Source: Novymonas esmeraldas
Taxonomy: Eukaryota; Euglenozoa; Kinetoplastea; Trypanosomatida; Trypanosomatidae
Assembly: GCA_019188245.1 (NCBI GenBank)
Contig: JAECZO010000005.1
Coordinates: forward strand, 339,001 to 403,000
Reading direction: 5' to 3'
DNA length: 64,000 nt
This document shows positions 46,975 to 58,165 of the stretch, piece after piece (position 1 is the first letter of the stretch; every line of letters begins with the position of its first letter). Made by a program: the position numbers and the translations under genes. A model generated the notes under the pieces. It saw only the letters and a program-made list of their open reading frames with translations. It had not been told where the DNA came from and did not search any database.

Positions 46975-47826
46975 ATGTCGCTCCCCGTCCACGGCGGCGC
47001 CGACGCGGCCCCTGCGCCGGCAAGTCAGAACGCGCCGATCGCAGAGACTGTCCCCGCACCAACGGTCCCACCAGGCCAGACCGCGCCGGTGGTCACTGCT
47101 GCCGTCCCGGCCATCGGCAGCAGCAGCAGCAACATCTTCGGCGGCTACACCTCCGACCCCGATGCCCTGCGGAACTTAATTGTGAACTACCTTCCGCCGC
47201 TGATGAATGAGGCACAGGTGTACGAGCTCTTCGGCCAATTCGGCAAGATCGAGAGTGTGAAGATCATCTACGACAAGATCACTGGGGAGAGTCGCGGCTA
47301 CGGGTTTGTGAAGTACCAGTTCTTCTTCTCCGCGACCTACGCCGTGTCGTGTCTGAACCGATTCGAGATTGGCGGGAAGAAGCTGAAGGTCGCGTACGCC
47401 AACGCACCCGCCGCGAAGGACGCGTATGAGATGCTGCGGCTCTCCACAATGGCGCTGAACATGCAGCAGCAGCAGGCGATGCAGTCCATGTACTACAACC
47501 AGATGGTACTGTCGCGCGAAGAGGGTGCGTCTGCTGCTGCAGCGGCTGCTGCCGCGGCAGCGGGCTCCGGGTCCATGTCCGCTGCGATGGGCGGCGGCGG
47601 CGGCTACAACCCATACATGAACGGCGGTAGTAGCGGGTACGCGATGGGGCAGCGCGGCGGTGGTGGTGGTGGCGGCGGCTACGGGCAGAGCATGCCGCAC
47701 GGCGTGTATCATGGGATGCCCCACGGCATGCATCAGGCGATGCCGGGGACTGCGCCGTACCGGGCAGGCTCGTCCATGGGCGGCAGTCGCTCCGTCACGC
47801 CATCGATAGCGCCCATCGGCTTCTGA
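46975..47826 (+). CDS. Single-RRM RNA-binding protein, divergent paralogue of UBP
   Basis: A 283-residue protein with one RNA recognition motif at about 63-142. RNP2 is LIVNYL (about 68-73) and RNP1 is RGYGFVKY (about 107-114). The motif lines up with the UBP genes at 53140 and 60586 through DALRNLIVNYLP, GQFGKIESVKIIYDK and KKLKVAYA, so the three are paralogues. Differences include FFFSATYAVSCLNRFEIGGK in the second half. The N-terminus is Ala/Pro-rich. The C-terminus has Gln, Ala and Gly runs and His/Met/Pro repeats of the MPHGVYHGMPHGMH kind. Proteins of this trypanosomatid family bind U-rich 3' UTR elements and control mRNA stability and stage-specific expression; targets here are unknown. 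Confidence 0.88.
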   Translation: MSLPVHGGADAAPAPASQNAPIAETVPAPTVPPGQTAPVVTAAVPAIGSSSSNIFGGYTSDPDALRNLIVNYLPPLMNEAQVYELFGQFGKIESVKIIYDKITGESRGYGFVKYQFFFSATYAVSCLNRFEIGGKKLKVAYANAPAAKDAYEMLRLSTMALNMQQQQAMQSMYYNQMVLSREEGASAAAAAAAAAAGSGSMSAAMGGGGGYNPYMNGGSSGYAMGQRGGGGGGGGYGQSMPHGVYHGMPHGMHQAMPGTAPYRAGSSMGGSRSVTPSIAPIGF

Positions 47827-50376
47827 GGTGGACTCGACCACATCTTCCTCCTCCCTTCTCCCCCAGCTCACTCTCTCTCCCTTTTTTTTTTTGCTCATCT
47901 CCTCTTGCGTGGCAGCTCCGTGTCGCGCGGTGCTGGTGAGCTGCACCGTCTCCTGCCTCGCTTCTAGAAAGCACGCGGGGCCTGTCGCTCTTTCGTTGAT
48001 TGTGTGTGTGTGTGTGTGCGCTTGTGTGTCTTCAGTCTTAGCTACTTTCTGTTTGTTCGTGTTGCCTTCGTTTCTTTTTCCTTTTGAGGGCCTCAGTCGC
48101 CAACACGGTGTTCTCGAGGAGCGCGCGCGCCTTTCAACGGTTGTTCTCGTTTGACGCCTTTATTTCCCTCTCTGCGGCGCTCCTTGCGTGTGCCTCCGCC
48201 GCCCCTGCTTCTTTCCATATGCGCTGCTTCCGTGAAGCAGATGAGCTGATCACCCTTCCTTGGTGGCGGGATGACGCGCTTTTGCAGGACACAGACACAG
48301 GCACACACACACACACACACACAGACATATGCACACACACACGCACGAGTACGCTGACAACGCACCCCTCAAGTCCGCTCCTTTTTTTTTTTTTTATCTT
48401 CTCGCTCTTTTGTTTTTCCCACTTTTTTTATATGTGTGTCGTGTGTGTGCGTGTGTTCTCTTTCTCTCTGCCTCTCCCCTCTCCCTCTTTTTTTGTCTTT
48501 CGCGTTCATCTTTTTTTTTTTTTTGTTTTCTTCTCTCTTTGTGCGTTGGTACTTGGCGTCTCTACCTTCGTTCATCAAAAAAAAAAAGAAAGAAATCAAA
48601 ACGCGACAACCAGATCATGCGAAAAGCCAAACGCACACAGACACAGACACATCTCGTCACACACCAGACGCACACACATACACACACACACCCATAATTT
48701 TATCAGCAGCACCTGTGGTAGCGGTAGTGCCAGCAGCGACAGTGATGAAACAATGAAGGGAGGAAGGCGAGATTGAGGGTGAGCACCACTCTCTCTCTCC
48801 CTCTCTTTGCGTGCATGTGTGCGTCCTCGGCGGTTTGCTCTTACAGCTCTGTTTGTGGACTTCGGTCCTCTCGTTGTTTCCCTCTTCCACTTCTTTTTTT
48901 TTATTTATTTTGTAAATCGCTGTCATATCAGCATTGTCTGCCACGTCATGGTCGGACATTCTGAGACGCGCACTCCCCCCGCCCCCATCACCTAGAGGGA
49001 GTCGTCTGTGCTTCCATTCTCACTCCGATCTTGTTCTTACACACCTCCATCTCTGTCCCATGACACTCTTGTGCGCACGTGTCTGTCTGTGTTTGTCATC
49101 GTGGTTGTTTATGTGAACTTCCACTGTTGTTGTTGTTGTTGTTGTCGTGGTCGTCGTTGTTGGTCTGCGAGCGTGTGTCAGCCGGAGGTCCTGCCACGTC
49201 CTCACGTTTGGTGTTCCAACACATTTCAGCGTTAGCCGTTGTGTGTGTGTGTGTCTCTGTGTTGGGCAGCTGCAGCTGCCCCCTCCTCCCGTCCCTCCTC
49301 TCTACTACCTGGTAGGCGAGTCTGTCGCTTGCGCACACACACACACAGTCTCTCTCTCTTCAGTTGCGTAGGCACATGCGTCTTGAGATGAGGCGTACGA
49401 GGGAGGAGAGAGGCGGCGGCGGGAGGTCCCTCCGCCTCCGCCTTTTTCAGTATGTCTCTCTGTGTCTGTGTCTGTGTCTGTGTCTGTCTGTGTCTGTGCC
49501 TGTGTGTGTGTGTGCACCGGCGCCGTCTGCCCGCCCCACCTCCTTCTCCTCCTTCTCCTGCTTCGACGTCCCCCCCTTCCCTTCCCTGAGGTGGCAGTGC
49601 GACCCACTCATCGATGGACGCTCAGCAGTGGAGATGGACGTCCATCTTCATCGAAGGTCATCTCCACCACGATATGGTCGAGAACTCAAAAAAAAAAAAA
49701 AACAACCACCACAACAACAAGAGCATCAAACAGAAGAAAAAAAACCCCCGAAACGGCAAGAGGAACATGGACGCCAGAAGAACACACACATACATACATG
49801 TGCGAGTGGGCCACCATCGTCACGCCATTCGACGGGTGCTGAGAGGGGAGGAGGAGGAGGGCGGGGGGCAAGGGGAGAGTGCAGCCACTGGCCTCTCCTT
49901 CCCCCTCTCTGTTCTCTCATCCCCTCTTGTCTTTCTCCTGCTATCCATCTTGACCCCGCATTCCTCATCTCACACACACACACAGACACAGATACGCATC
50001 ACCATCACCTTCGTCACTCCCCACGCCAGGAGATACAGAAAGGGGCAGTCGCATTGGGAGGGAGAGAGGGGATCACAGTAGGCGAGCGGACACGCCACCG
50101 GCCAACAACAACAACAACAAAAAAAAAAGCGAACAAGCAAAAAAAAAAAAGAAGAGATCGAGCGCCTCACCCGGTTCGTCCGCGTGCGCGCTGATTTCGC
50201 CTTGCTTTCATCTCGCCCTTCCTGTTCGTCTGGTGGTGGTGTCGGTGTACCATCCATTCTCCGGAGGTGTCTCCTCCACTCTCGCGCCTCCGCAACGGCG
50301 CCACAGGATTGGGTGCGCGCACTGCCCGCGACAGTCCTCCCCACTCTCTCTCTCCCTTGTGTCGCGGTGCGCAGCC
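47827..50376 (+). other. Intergenic spacer of about 2.5 kb
   Basis: No gene is seen. It holds T runs at 47882-47892, 48382-48395 and 48511-48524, (CA)n at 48301-48322, an A run at 48578-48588, a GTT run at about 49124-49145, a TGTGTC-type repeat at 49455-49500, and A-rich stretches at 49687-49700 and 50118-50150. Confidence 0.65.
50335..50374 (+). promoter_or_regulatory. Predicted spliced-leader acceptor, leader of 2 bases
   Basis: A pyrimidine tract between AG 50333-50334 and AG 50373-50374. The latter is two bases before the ATG at 50377. Confidence 0.5.
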
Positions 50377-51924
50377 ATGCCACGGCTGCACCGGTGGGCG
50401 AGCACCGCCACCCCGTCAACGTGTGGCAAAGCCACAGTTGAGGCCGCCACCGCCTCCGTCGCCGGCACCGGTGTGAGTGAAGTGGTGGGGGAGACGTGGT
50501 CGTCTGTTAGCATCCTTGACGCCTTCCACGTCACGGCCGCCGCGGCGTCCGGCGGCGATGCCGCGGCTCGCGTGCAGGAGATGAGCACCGCAGCGCTGGC
50601 AGCGAACGTGTCGTGCGTGCTACGGGCCGCTCACCTTCCCCTACCCGGCGGCAAGGCGGGCAGCGACGGCAGCGCCGACACCCGAACGGCCACGCGGATG
50701 ACAGCCGCCGTGGACACGCTGCTGCTGCGACTGCGCGACCTCGCCGAGACGCACGAGCGATTTGTGGCGTGGATGGCGACGTGGTCGCCGTCGCTGCTGG
50801 ATGCCACCACCGCCTCAGTCGAGGATGCGTTCCTCTCCGCCGCTGCAACGTACCTTCACGCCGCGCCTCGGTCCGCTACGGCCGCCGAGATGCTGCCGGG
50901 ATCGTATGCCCAGGTGCTCAGCACGAATCTATACGCCATCAGCAGCGTCATACACGAGGCTCCGTCACCGCACCCCAGCCAGCTTCCACCACCACCACCG
51001 CGCGAGGTGGCAGCGCTGTCACTCCTCTACCACCTGGCCGTGCTCACTCTCGATGTAATCGAGAGCAGCCTGCGCTGCTGCTGGCCAATTCACGAGACGG
51101 CGCGTGGTCGGTCTCCAGCGCCGACGGTGGGTCCGGCGGCCGTCGCCGCCACCGCGTCTCCCGCTGCACCGCTCTGCCTCACACTGCGTACCCTCCGGCA
51201 GCAAGAGGGCTCACACTTGCTGGGGTGTCTTCTGCAGTGCGGAAGGCTGCACAACCGGTGTGCATCCAGCGGCGTCGTGGCGGCGCTGGACGATGACACA
51301 CATCGGCGACTACTTACTCGGCATGTTCTGCGCCGACTTGGGCCGCTCCTGTTTCGACCTCTGCACACCGTCGTGGTGTGTGCAGGGCAGGCTAAGGTCT
51401 CCACCACGACCTCCGATCGCACGGACGACGCCATCACCGCGTGGATGGCGGCGCGGCTGCGGCGCATGATCCCCGTCACCCCGCGCGCACCGGAGCACAC
51501 TGCACCGTGGCGCGGCGGCGGCGCAGACTCGACAGAGGAGGCAGACCACAACGACGGCAGTGGTGGACTGCTGCCCTTCGAGGTGGAGTGCCTCGCAGAA
51601 CTGCTTCGTTCGCTTTCCGACGCTGTGGACGGCGCCGTCTCGCCGCTGCCCGCTGCCGCGTCGACCGGCTGCTGCGGCGATGGAGGCGACATGCCCCGTA
51701 CGGCGGAAGTAGTCAACGCGTCTGATCGTGTCTTCTCACGGCTGCCAGTGCATCTCGAGTGCCTACGTGTGGCACTCCCGGCTGCGTCGTTGTGCGGCGA
51801 GGCGGAAGGTGAGCCGGTCGCCAGCACGTCCATGGCGGAGGCGCTGAGGGCGGCGCGCGCGTTGGTGCTGCAGTCAAGTGGGGCATGGAGACACGCGCCG
51901 TCACACACACTTGCACACGTGTAG
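50377..51924 (+). CDS. Unrecognised 515-residue protein
   Basis: Starts at the first ATG of the frame (50377) and ends at TAG 51922-51924. Residues 1-25 (MPRLHRWASTATPSTCGKAT) are basic and hydroxylated, compatible with a mitochondrial presequence. The body is Ala/Leu-rich helix with blocks at about 60-90, 105-160 (TLLLRLRDLAETHERFVAWM), 208-235 (VAALSLLYHLAVLTLDVIES) and 268-335, separated by Pro and Ala/Thr linkers. Kinetoplastid mitochondrial RNA-binding proteins of RAP or octotricopeptide type can look like this, but I see no diagnostic motif. Codon use is GC-ending but less extreme than in RPA2 or Raptor. No membrane segment is clear. Function unknown. Confidence 0.75.
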   Translation: MPRLHRWASTATPSTCGKATVEAATASVAGTGVSEVVGETWSSVSILDAFHVTAAAASGGDAAARVQEMSTAALAANVSCVLRAAHLPLPGGKAGSDGSADTRTATRMTAAVDTLLLRLRDLAETHERFVAWMATWSPSLLDATTASVEDAFLSAAATYLHAAPRSATAAEMLPGSYAQVLSTNLYAISSVIHEAPSPHPSQLPPPPPREVAALSLLYHLAVLTLDVIESSLRCCWPIHETARGRSPAPTVGPAAVAATASPAAPLCLTLRTLRQQEGSHLLGCLLQCGRLHNRCASSGVVAALDDDTHRRLLTRHVLRRLGPLLFRPLHTVVVCAGQAKVSTTTSDRTDDAITAWMAARLRRMIPVTPRAPEHTAPWRGGGADSTEEADHNDGSGGLLPFEVECLAELLRSLSDAVDGAVSPLPAAASTGCCGDGGDMPRTAEVVNASDRVFSRLPVHLECLRVALPAASLCGEAEGEPVASTSMAEALRAARALVLQSSGAWRHAPSHTLAHV

Positions 51925-53139
51925 TGTGCAGAGGTGTTGGATTTCGGCCCGCTAGTTTCTTCTTTTTTTTTTCTTTGTTTCCAAGAAGAGGTGCAGGATC
52001 TCTATTTGTTTTCAGTTTTTTTTTTTGGTTGGGTATCGTGTCTGCGTCACGCGTGCACGTACACGCACCCCCCCCCTTCCCACTCTCCTTCCTGCTTCTT
52101 CTCGTGGTATCATGTCCGCTGCTCCGCCGCTACTCGCTGAACATCAGATTCGCGTCTCTCTCTTCTACAGCTCTACACACAAATACACACACACACACAC
52201 ACACTTCATGTTCGGTGCTGCTGCCGCGACCCCTTTGACTTCTCAAGCCTAGCAGCATGGCGAGGTCTGTGACGTCCAGGCTGTTGCCCATGCAGATGAT
52301 GGAGGTCCGCAGAGTTCAAGAAGGGAGGGAGAGAGAGAGGCGGCGCACCGATCGTAACACGTGTCGGCACCCCACCTCATCTCCTCCTCTTCGAACTCCC
52401 CGCGTTGCTCTTCTGACGCCGAACTTCACTTGTGCCTCTTCTCTCTTTCTTCTCTTCATCATTTCAAACCTCCTCCTCCAAACACACACACACACACACA
52501 CACACAATCGCACATGAACGCACCTTTTTATTTTTTTTTCCAGATTCTAGTTCTCTTCTCTGTCCTCTTTCTCTCTCTCTCTCTCTCCTCCGATTCCATC
52601 TCTCACTTAGGCTCTAGTGTACCTTCTCGCTTTTTCGTCTTCCCCCACTCACTACCACCTTCCCTCCTACGCACGCCTACGCACAAACACACAGTCCTTC
52701 TCGCACACCTATTCCTTTGGTTTGCTGTGCCGACTCTCTCTCCCTCTCCCCCCTCCCCTCAGCATCTCTCGTTTGACTGTAGCCACACGCACGTAACACA
52801 CACACAGATACACAAACACACGTTCGTGCAAACCCCTCCCCTCCTCTCTCCCCCTCCCCTCCATCACACAGGAAGGAGTACTTCTCGTTCTGCATTACCA
52901 CCGCCACCACCACCACCGCATCACTTTGTCTCTCTGCCACACCTTTGCGTGACCTTCTCTCCCTCTCTCCCCCCCACCCCCAAAAAAAACAGCGTCGTTT
53001 CCCCCCTTCCCCCCCCCCTCCATCATCATCATCATCATCGTGTGTGTGTGTCGGTCTCCCTTTCCTCGTCCTCTTCCCTTTCCTACCTCCTTCTCCGTCT
53101 CTCTCTCTCTCTCTCGTCGTGTCACCTCCGTAAGCAGCA
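51925..53139 (+). other. Intergenic spacer
   Basis: No gene is seen. T runs at about 51963-51972 and 52015-52026, (CA)n at 52179-52203 and 52481-52506, CCACCA repeats near 52898-52918, a CAT run at 53021-53038, and pyrimidine-rich sequence before UBP. Confidence 0.65.
53083..53137 (+). promoter_or_regulatory. Predicted spliced-leader acceptor for the first UBP copy
   Basis: A TC-rich tract ends in TAAGCAG, with AGs at 53133-53134 and 53136-53137, leaving five or two bases before the ATG at 53140. Confidence 0.5.
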
Positions 53140-53676
53140 ATGGCCCAGCACATGACCCCCCAGCAGCAGCAGCCGCAGCAGGTGCCGCAGCAGCAGATGT
53201 ACAACCCCGAGCCGGAGGCGCTCCGCAACCTGATGGTGAACTACATCCCGACCACCGTGGATGAGATGCAGCTGCGCCAGCTGTTCGAGCGCTTCGGCCC
53301 CATCGAGAGCGTGAAGATTGTGTGCGACCGCGACACGCGCCAGAGCCGCGGCTACGGCTTCGTGAAGTACCAGTCCGCCGCGTCCGCGCAGCAGGCCGTG
53401 AACGAGCTGAACGGGTTCAACATCCTGAACAAGCGCCTGAAGGTGGCGCTTGCGGCGTCGGGCAACCAGCGCCAGCGCACGTACAACAACAACGCGCCGC
53501 AGGGTGCGAGCCCGGCGGCGAACATGGGCTACTACGGCGGCAACTTCGCTGCTGCCGGCTACGCGCAGCCCAACCCGTACGCGCAGCAGCAGATGATGGC
53601 GATGCAGCAGCAGTACATGATGCAGCAGCAGCACCAGCAGCAGCAGCAGCAGCCGCAGCAGCAGCCTCGCCAGTAA
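53140..53676 (+). CDS. UBP: UBP1/UBP2-type RRM protein, copy 1
   Basis: A 178-residue protein. A short Gln-rich N-terminus (MAQHMTPQQQQPQQVPQQQ) precedes one RRM at about 27-107. RNP2 is LMVNYI, RNP1 is RGYGFVKY, and NYIPTTVDEMQLRQLFERFG and FNILNKRLKVALAASG follow the T. cruzi UBP-1 sequence as I recall it almost residue for residue. The C-terminus is Asn/Gly/Tyr, then Gln/Met-rich. UBP proteins bind U-rich elements in 3' UTRs and destabilise or store target mRNAs; UBP-1 and UBP-2 heterodimerise in T. cruzi. From residue 7 on it is identical to copy 2 (60586-61155) apart from copy 2's longer Gln tract. Whether it corresponds to UBP1 or UBP2 cannot be decided here. Confidence 0.92.
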   Translation: MAQHMTPQQQQPQQVPQQQMYNPEPEALRNLMVNYIPTTVDEMQLRQLFERFGPIESVKIVCDRDTRQSRGYGFVKYQSAASAQQAVNELNGFNILNKRLKVALAASGNQRQRTYNNNAPQGASPAANMGYYGGNFAAAGYAQPNPYAQQQMMAMQQQYMMQQQHQQQQQQPQQQPRQ

Positions 53677-53783
53677 GGCAAGGTGCTGCCGTCCCCCGAG
53701 CCCTCGCGTCCCCGCCACTGCCGCCACCGCCGCCGCCGTCGTCTCTTGTCGGGCGAGGGACGCTGCCCTCTCTCTGGCGGCTC
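53155..53783 (+). repeat. Direct repeat, UBP unit copy 1
   Basis: The segment from the Gln-codon tract through the stop and 107 bases of 3' UTR matches 60634-61265 at a constant offset of 7479. Beyond the stop there is one 3-base length change and a neighbouring substitution in a GCC/GTC repeat. Flanks on both sides are unrelated. Confidence 0.9.
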
Positions 53784-56700
53784 ACTGTCTCTGTGCGGTT
53801 CCAGAGCTGCAGCCGTCGAAGGAGGGCAAAAGGGGGTGTGCGGCGGGGAGGAGAGCGGGCTGCGTTCAGTAGGATGAGCAACACACACACACACAGAGAC
53901 AGACACAGGTAGGCTGGCTGGCTGGCAATCAAGCAGTTGCATACGCACAGAGCCAGACAAAGGAGTACCGGCACCTGAGCGTAGGAGGGGATCGCGGTGC
54001 TCAGCTTGACTGCACCTCTTCCCCACTGGGCCTTGCACATGATGCGCCTGTCCAACAAGAGGAGGGGCAACGGTGTCACACCACTACTCGAAAGAGAGCC
54101 GACGGTCGCATGTGTGCGTGTGTGTGCGTGTGCGTGTGTGTGTGTGAGGGGACAACCGAGCGAGAGTAGGGCTGTAGGGGAAAGGGAGGAGGTGGAAAGG
54201 GCACGACAACTACCTGTAGATGTGGTGAGAAGATCGGATGCACAGAGTTATGGGGGGCGAGGGGGCGGGAGACGGCGAGATGTGGTGTGACAAGGATGAG
54301 GATGGGAAGCGCTGGCGTATACACAGGTCAGTCCTGCCCCCTCTCTTTTCCTTTCCCCTTCCTCCTTGCTCTTCTCGAGCGACACAGGACCTGCACTGCC
54401 ACTCCTCACTCCACCCCTCCTCTATTCGTGTCTTTCCATCTCTCGCTCACTCAGAGTGCGGGTCTCCGCCTCGCCCCTCTCCCTCTCCCTGTTCTCCTTC
54501 TCTCCTCCCCTCTGCTCTGCTGTGCCCTCTCTTCTCACTCCCTCCCTCTCTCCGGGGACACGCGCCGTCTGGTGCGTTTGCTTCTCTACATGTCCGCCTT
54601 TCTTTTTTTTTTTTCTTCTGTTTTGTGTGTTTGTTTGTTTATTTGTCTTTTTTTTTTGTCGTCTTTGCCTCCTCCTCCTCCTCCTCCCCCCCTCTTCTTC
54701 TCCCGTTCTCTCTCTCCCTCCCTCGCGGCGTTGCTGGTGCTCCTCACGTCACACCCCTCTCCCTACCTCTGCCTCCACCGCGCCGTGCAAGCCGTTGTGT
54801 GCATAGGAGAGACGAAGCGGTTCCACGGCGTGAGACGCAGTAGGCGGGTAGATGCGGGCCGCATCAGGCGACGTACGACGGGATAGAGGCACGAACAAGT
54901 CGCGCATGCGTGCGCCGAAAAAAAAAAAAAACAAACACACACACAAAAAAAAAAGAAAAGGTGAGGAGGGGTGCTCAGTTGCTCGTTCGCGTGTATGTAT
55001 GTGTGTTTGTGTGTGCTTTTTACGTTCGTGTGTGTTTTTTTTTTACGTCTGTGTGCGTGTATGTGTGTCTTGGAGACGGAGGCAATCAGGCTCGGCGACG
55101 AGGAGAAAGGGAAAAAGGAGAAAAAAAAAAAACAGAAAAGAAAGAAGAAGAGGAAGAGGAAAGAGTAGTGGAACAGTGATTTTCTTTTTTTTTTTCGATT
55201 CTGGTGTGGCAGTGGCGGTGCGCCGGCATGGGTCGCTGGTGTGATGGGTGAGGTGGGTGGGTGAAGATCTTATTGGTTGTCCTATCGTGGGTTTCTACTT
55301 GTGCGTTTTGTGTGCGCGTGTGCATTTGTGTCCCTTCTCTCTCTCTCTGTCTCTCTCTCTGTCTCTCCAAATCTACTCTCTCTGTTTCCTGCAGCGCGCG
55401 TGTGTGTGTGGTGTCTTGTTCACGTGGGTGAGTCGGGCTTTGGTGTATGTGTGTGTGTCTCTCTCACTCTCCAGCTCCACTACTTTGACTCCCACGTTCT
55501 CCCTTCATGCTCTTTATGTCTCCATCTTGGTCTCACTCTCTCTCTCTTTGTATCTGCAGCATCGCTCGAGTGATCTCACCACTACCGCTGTCGTCGCGTG
55601 TGTGCCGCGCTGTCCTCGCCGCCGCCGTCGCCCCACTTACCACAGACCCCCCCCTCCTCTCCTCTCCTCTCCCCTCCTTCTCCTCTCTCTACTTGTCGCA
55701 TCTGTCTCTTCTTCTTGTACTCGTTCGACCTTTTTCATCTCTCTCTCTCCACCTCCACCTCCACCCTCCCACGCACACGCACACGCTCCGCCACCCCACC
55801 GCCACCCCACCGTCTCGACTGCCCTCCTCCGCCACCTCTCCATCTCCCTGTCTCTCTCTCCCCATCTCCCCACGCAACTGGTTCTGACACACACCCACAC
55901 ACACACGCACAGGGGGGGCGGGGGTGTGGGACGCACACCTCTCTCTCTCTCTCTCTCTGGCCCATCTCCACCGAAGAAGTAGAGGAATATCTTTTTGTTT
56001 TCTTCGCGTGTGTGTATGTATGTGTTTCCGTCGGGTGTGCTTTGACGCTTCCGTGTTTCCGTGTGTGTCTGTGTGTGTGTGTGTGTGTGTGTAGGGCTGC
56101 CAGGCCGACTTGCCATCACCACCACCATCACCGCCATCCTTCAGTAGCGGTGGCAGTAGCCGGGAGAGTCGTCGCTGTGAGAAGGACGCCGTCTCGTGTT
56201 CCTTCGTCCTCCTCCACTCCCTCCCCCCTTTCTTCACTGTCGCTCTTCCTTTGTCACTTTCTGACGAAAGAAAAAAAAAAAAAAGAATGGCACCGCCCCA
56301 CTGAGTGGGTCGCGGTGTGCGCCATGAACGGGAGTGCGCCTGTGCTCCACCACTGCCTACATCACAGCGTCGCTTATATCACATCTCTCTTTCCCTCATT
56401 CGCCTCACGCTCTCTCTTCTTTTTTTTTTTCTTTCGTGTGAGCTCACTCAATTCAACACGCGGCGTCTCTGTTTGTTCGTTTATGCGCTGTTGTGCTCGT
56501 GTGTGTGTGTGTGTGTGCGTGTGTGTGTGTATGCGTGTGTGTGGTGTGACTGAGCCAGACGGGTTGCATGTCTTGATGCTCTGCATTGACACCCCATACA
56601 CACACACACACACGAACACGCACACGTTCACGTATACACACGTATAGGCGTACGTTCAGATATGCACGCAAGAAGAGAGCCAACACAATAGAGAGAGAAA

Positions 56701-57411
56701 TTTGTGACTCTCTCTGTGTGTAGATGAGAGATGCTGTGGTGAGTGGTGGCAGAGGAGACAATATGGTGTATCAGACATGATAGACGCACAAGTGTTGGTG
56801 TATATGCGCGCACACACTCTCCCTCACACACAACCAGGGTTGCATCCACCTGTTCTCGTTCTCCCCTGCGTACGCTGCCGGCCATGGGCACGTTTCTTGA
56901 CCCCCCTCCCTCCCTCCCTTCCCCCTTCTCGCACTTCCTCCTACGTCTGCCGCTTGTCAGAGTACATTGCTCGCTTCTCTTTTCTGTTTCCCTCTGTCTC
57001 CTCTGCATCTCTCCCATTCGCTGATCTCTCCCTTCCCTTCCTTCCCTCCCCACATCGTACGTCGTCTCTCTGGTCTATTTATGTGTGAGTGTATGTGAGT
57101 GTATGTGAGTGAGTGTGTGTTGCGATGGCTCAAGCTTCTTTGTCTCTCTTTTTTTTTTTTCGTTCACCCTCGGCTCGTGGTGCTGATGAGGCGGTGCGTG
57201 TCTGTGGAGGATGGGGAGAGTGTGTGTCTCGTACAACAAAGGGTGAGGCTCCTTCGCCGCTTCCCCCTTCTCTCCCCCTTGAGCGTCCATGGGATAGCAC
57301 TGCCCCATGAGCCCGTGCGTCTCTCTCTCGGTATTACTGAGCGTATTTGTGCGCGTGCGTGTGTGTGTGTGTGTGTGTGTGCTTGCGTGTGTGCGTCACC
57401 TATATCCTGTG

Positions 57412-57442
<31 letters not shown>

Positions 57443-58142
57443 CGGAGACTCAACTACAGATACGAACTGTGAAACTGAAGATTGAGCAGCGACGCAAAAA
57501 AAAAAAAAAAAACGAAAGGAAAAAAAAAAGAGAGGAAGAAAAAAAAAAGAGGTGTCCAACATATACACACACAGACAGAAAGGCGAGCAAAAAAAAAAAC
57601 TGTACCCATCGGAATCACACGCACACATACACATACACACACACACGAAAAAAAAAAAAAAACAACTACTCTGACGGAGGAGAGAAGAGGAGGGGCAGAG
57701 GAGGCTCCTTCTTCGCTCCCTCGCCTCCGCTGCCTCCATCTCGGTGAGCGCACTTCCCCTTCCCCTGTCCTGTGACGCGTGGGGGTGGCGCATCCCTCCT
57801 CTTCTCCGCCTCCGTCTCTCCTCCTCTCTCGCGTAGACTGCAGAGCAGCACCACAGCAGCTCGGGATCACGTTGGTTAGGAAGAGGAAGAGGAGGAGGAG
57901 GATAGAGAGAGTAGGAGAGGCAACCTCAGCAGCAGCGTCTCTGCGTGTGCCGTCTCCATCTTCTCTCATTTTTCATTTCGGTTGCTATGTGTGCGTCTCT
58001 CTCTTTTTTTTTTTTTTGTCCTTTCCCTTCTGTTCTTCCTCTTCTTTTTTTTTTTTTCGTTCTTGTCTCTTCTCTCTTCTTTTGCTGCGTGCCCTCGCTC
58101 GGTGTACGTGTGTGTGTGTGTGTCCGTTTGTACGTCTCCGCT

Positions 58143-58165
58143 AAAAAAAAAAAAAAAAAAAAAAA
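58143..58165. repeat. A23 homopolymer
   Basis: Twenty-three consecutive A on the + strand, the longest homopolymer in the window. Genomic, and not preceded by a recognisable retroposon. Confidence 0.85.

Noticed and set aside
53155-53175. CAG/CCG repeats at the UBP N-terminus as a CRISPR-like or minisatellite array
   Set aside because: They are Gln/Pro codons inside a coding frame, with no spacers.
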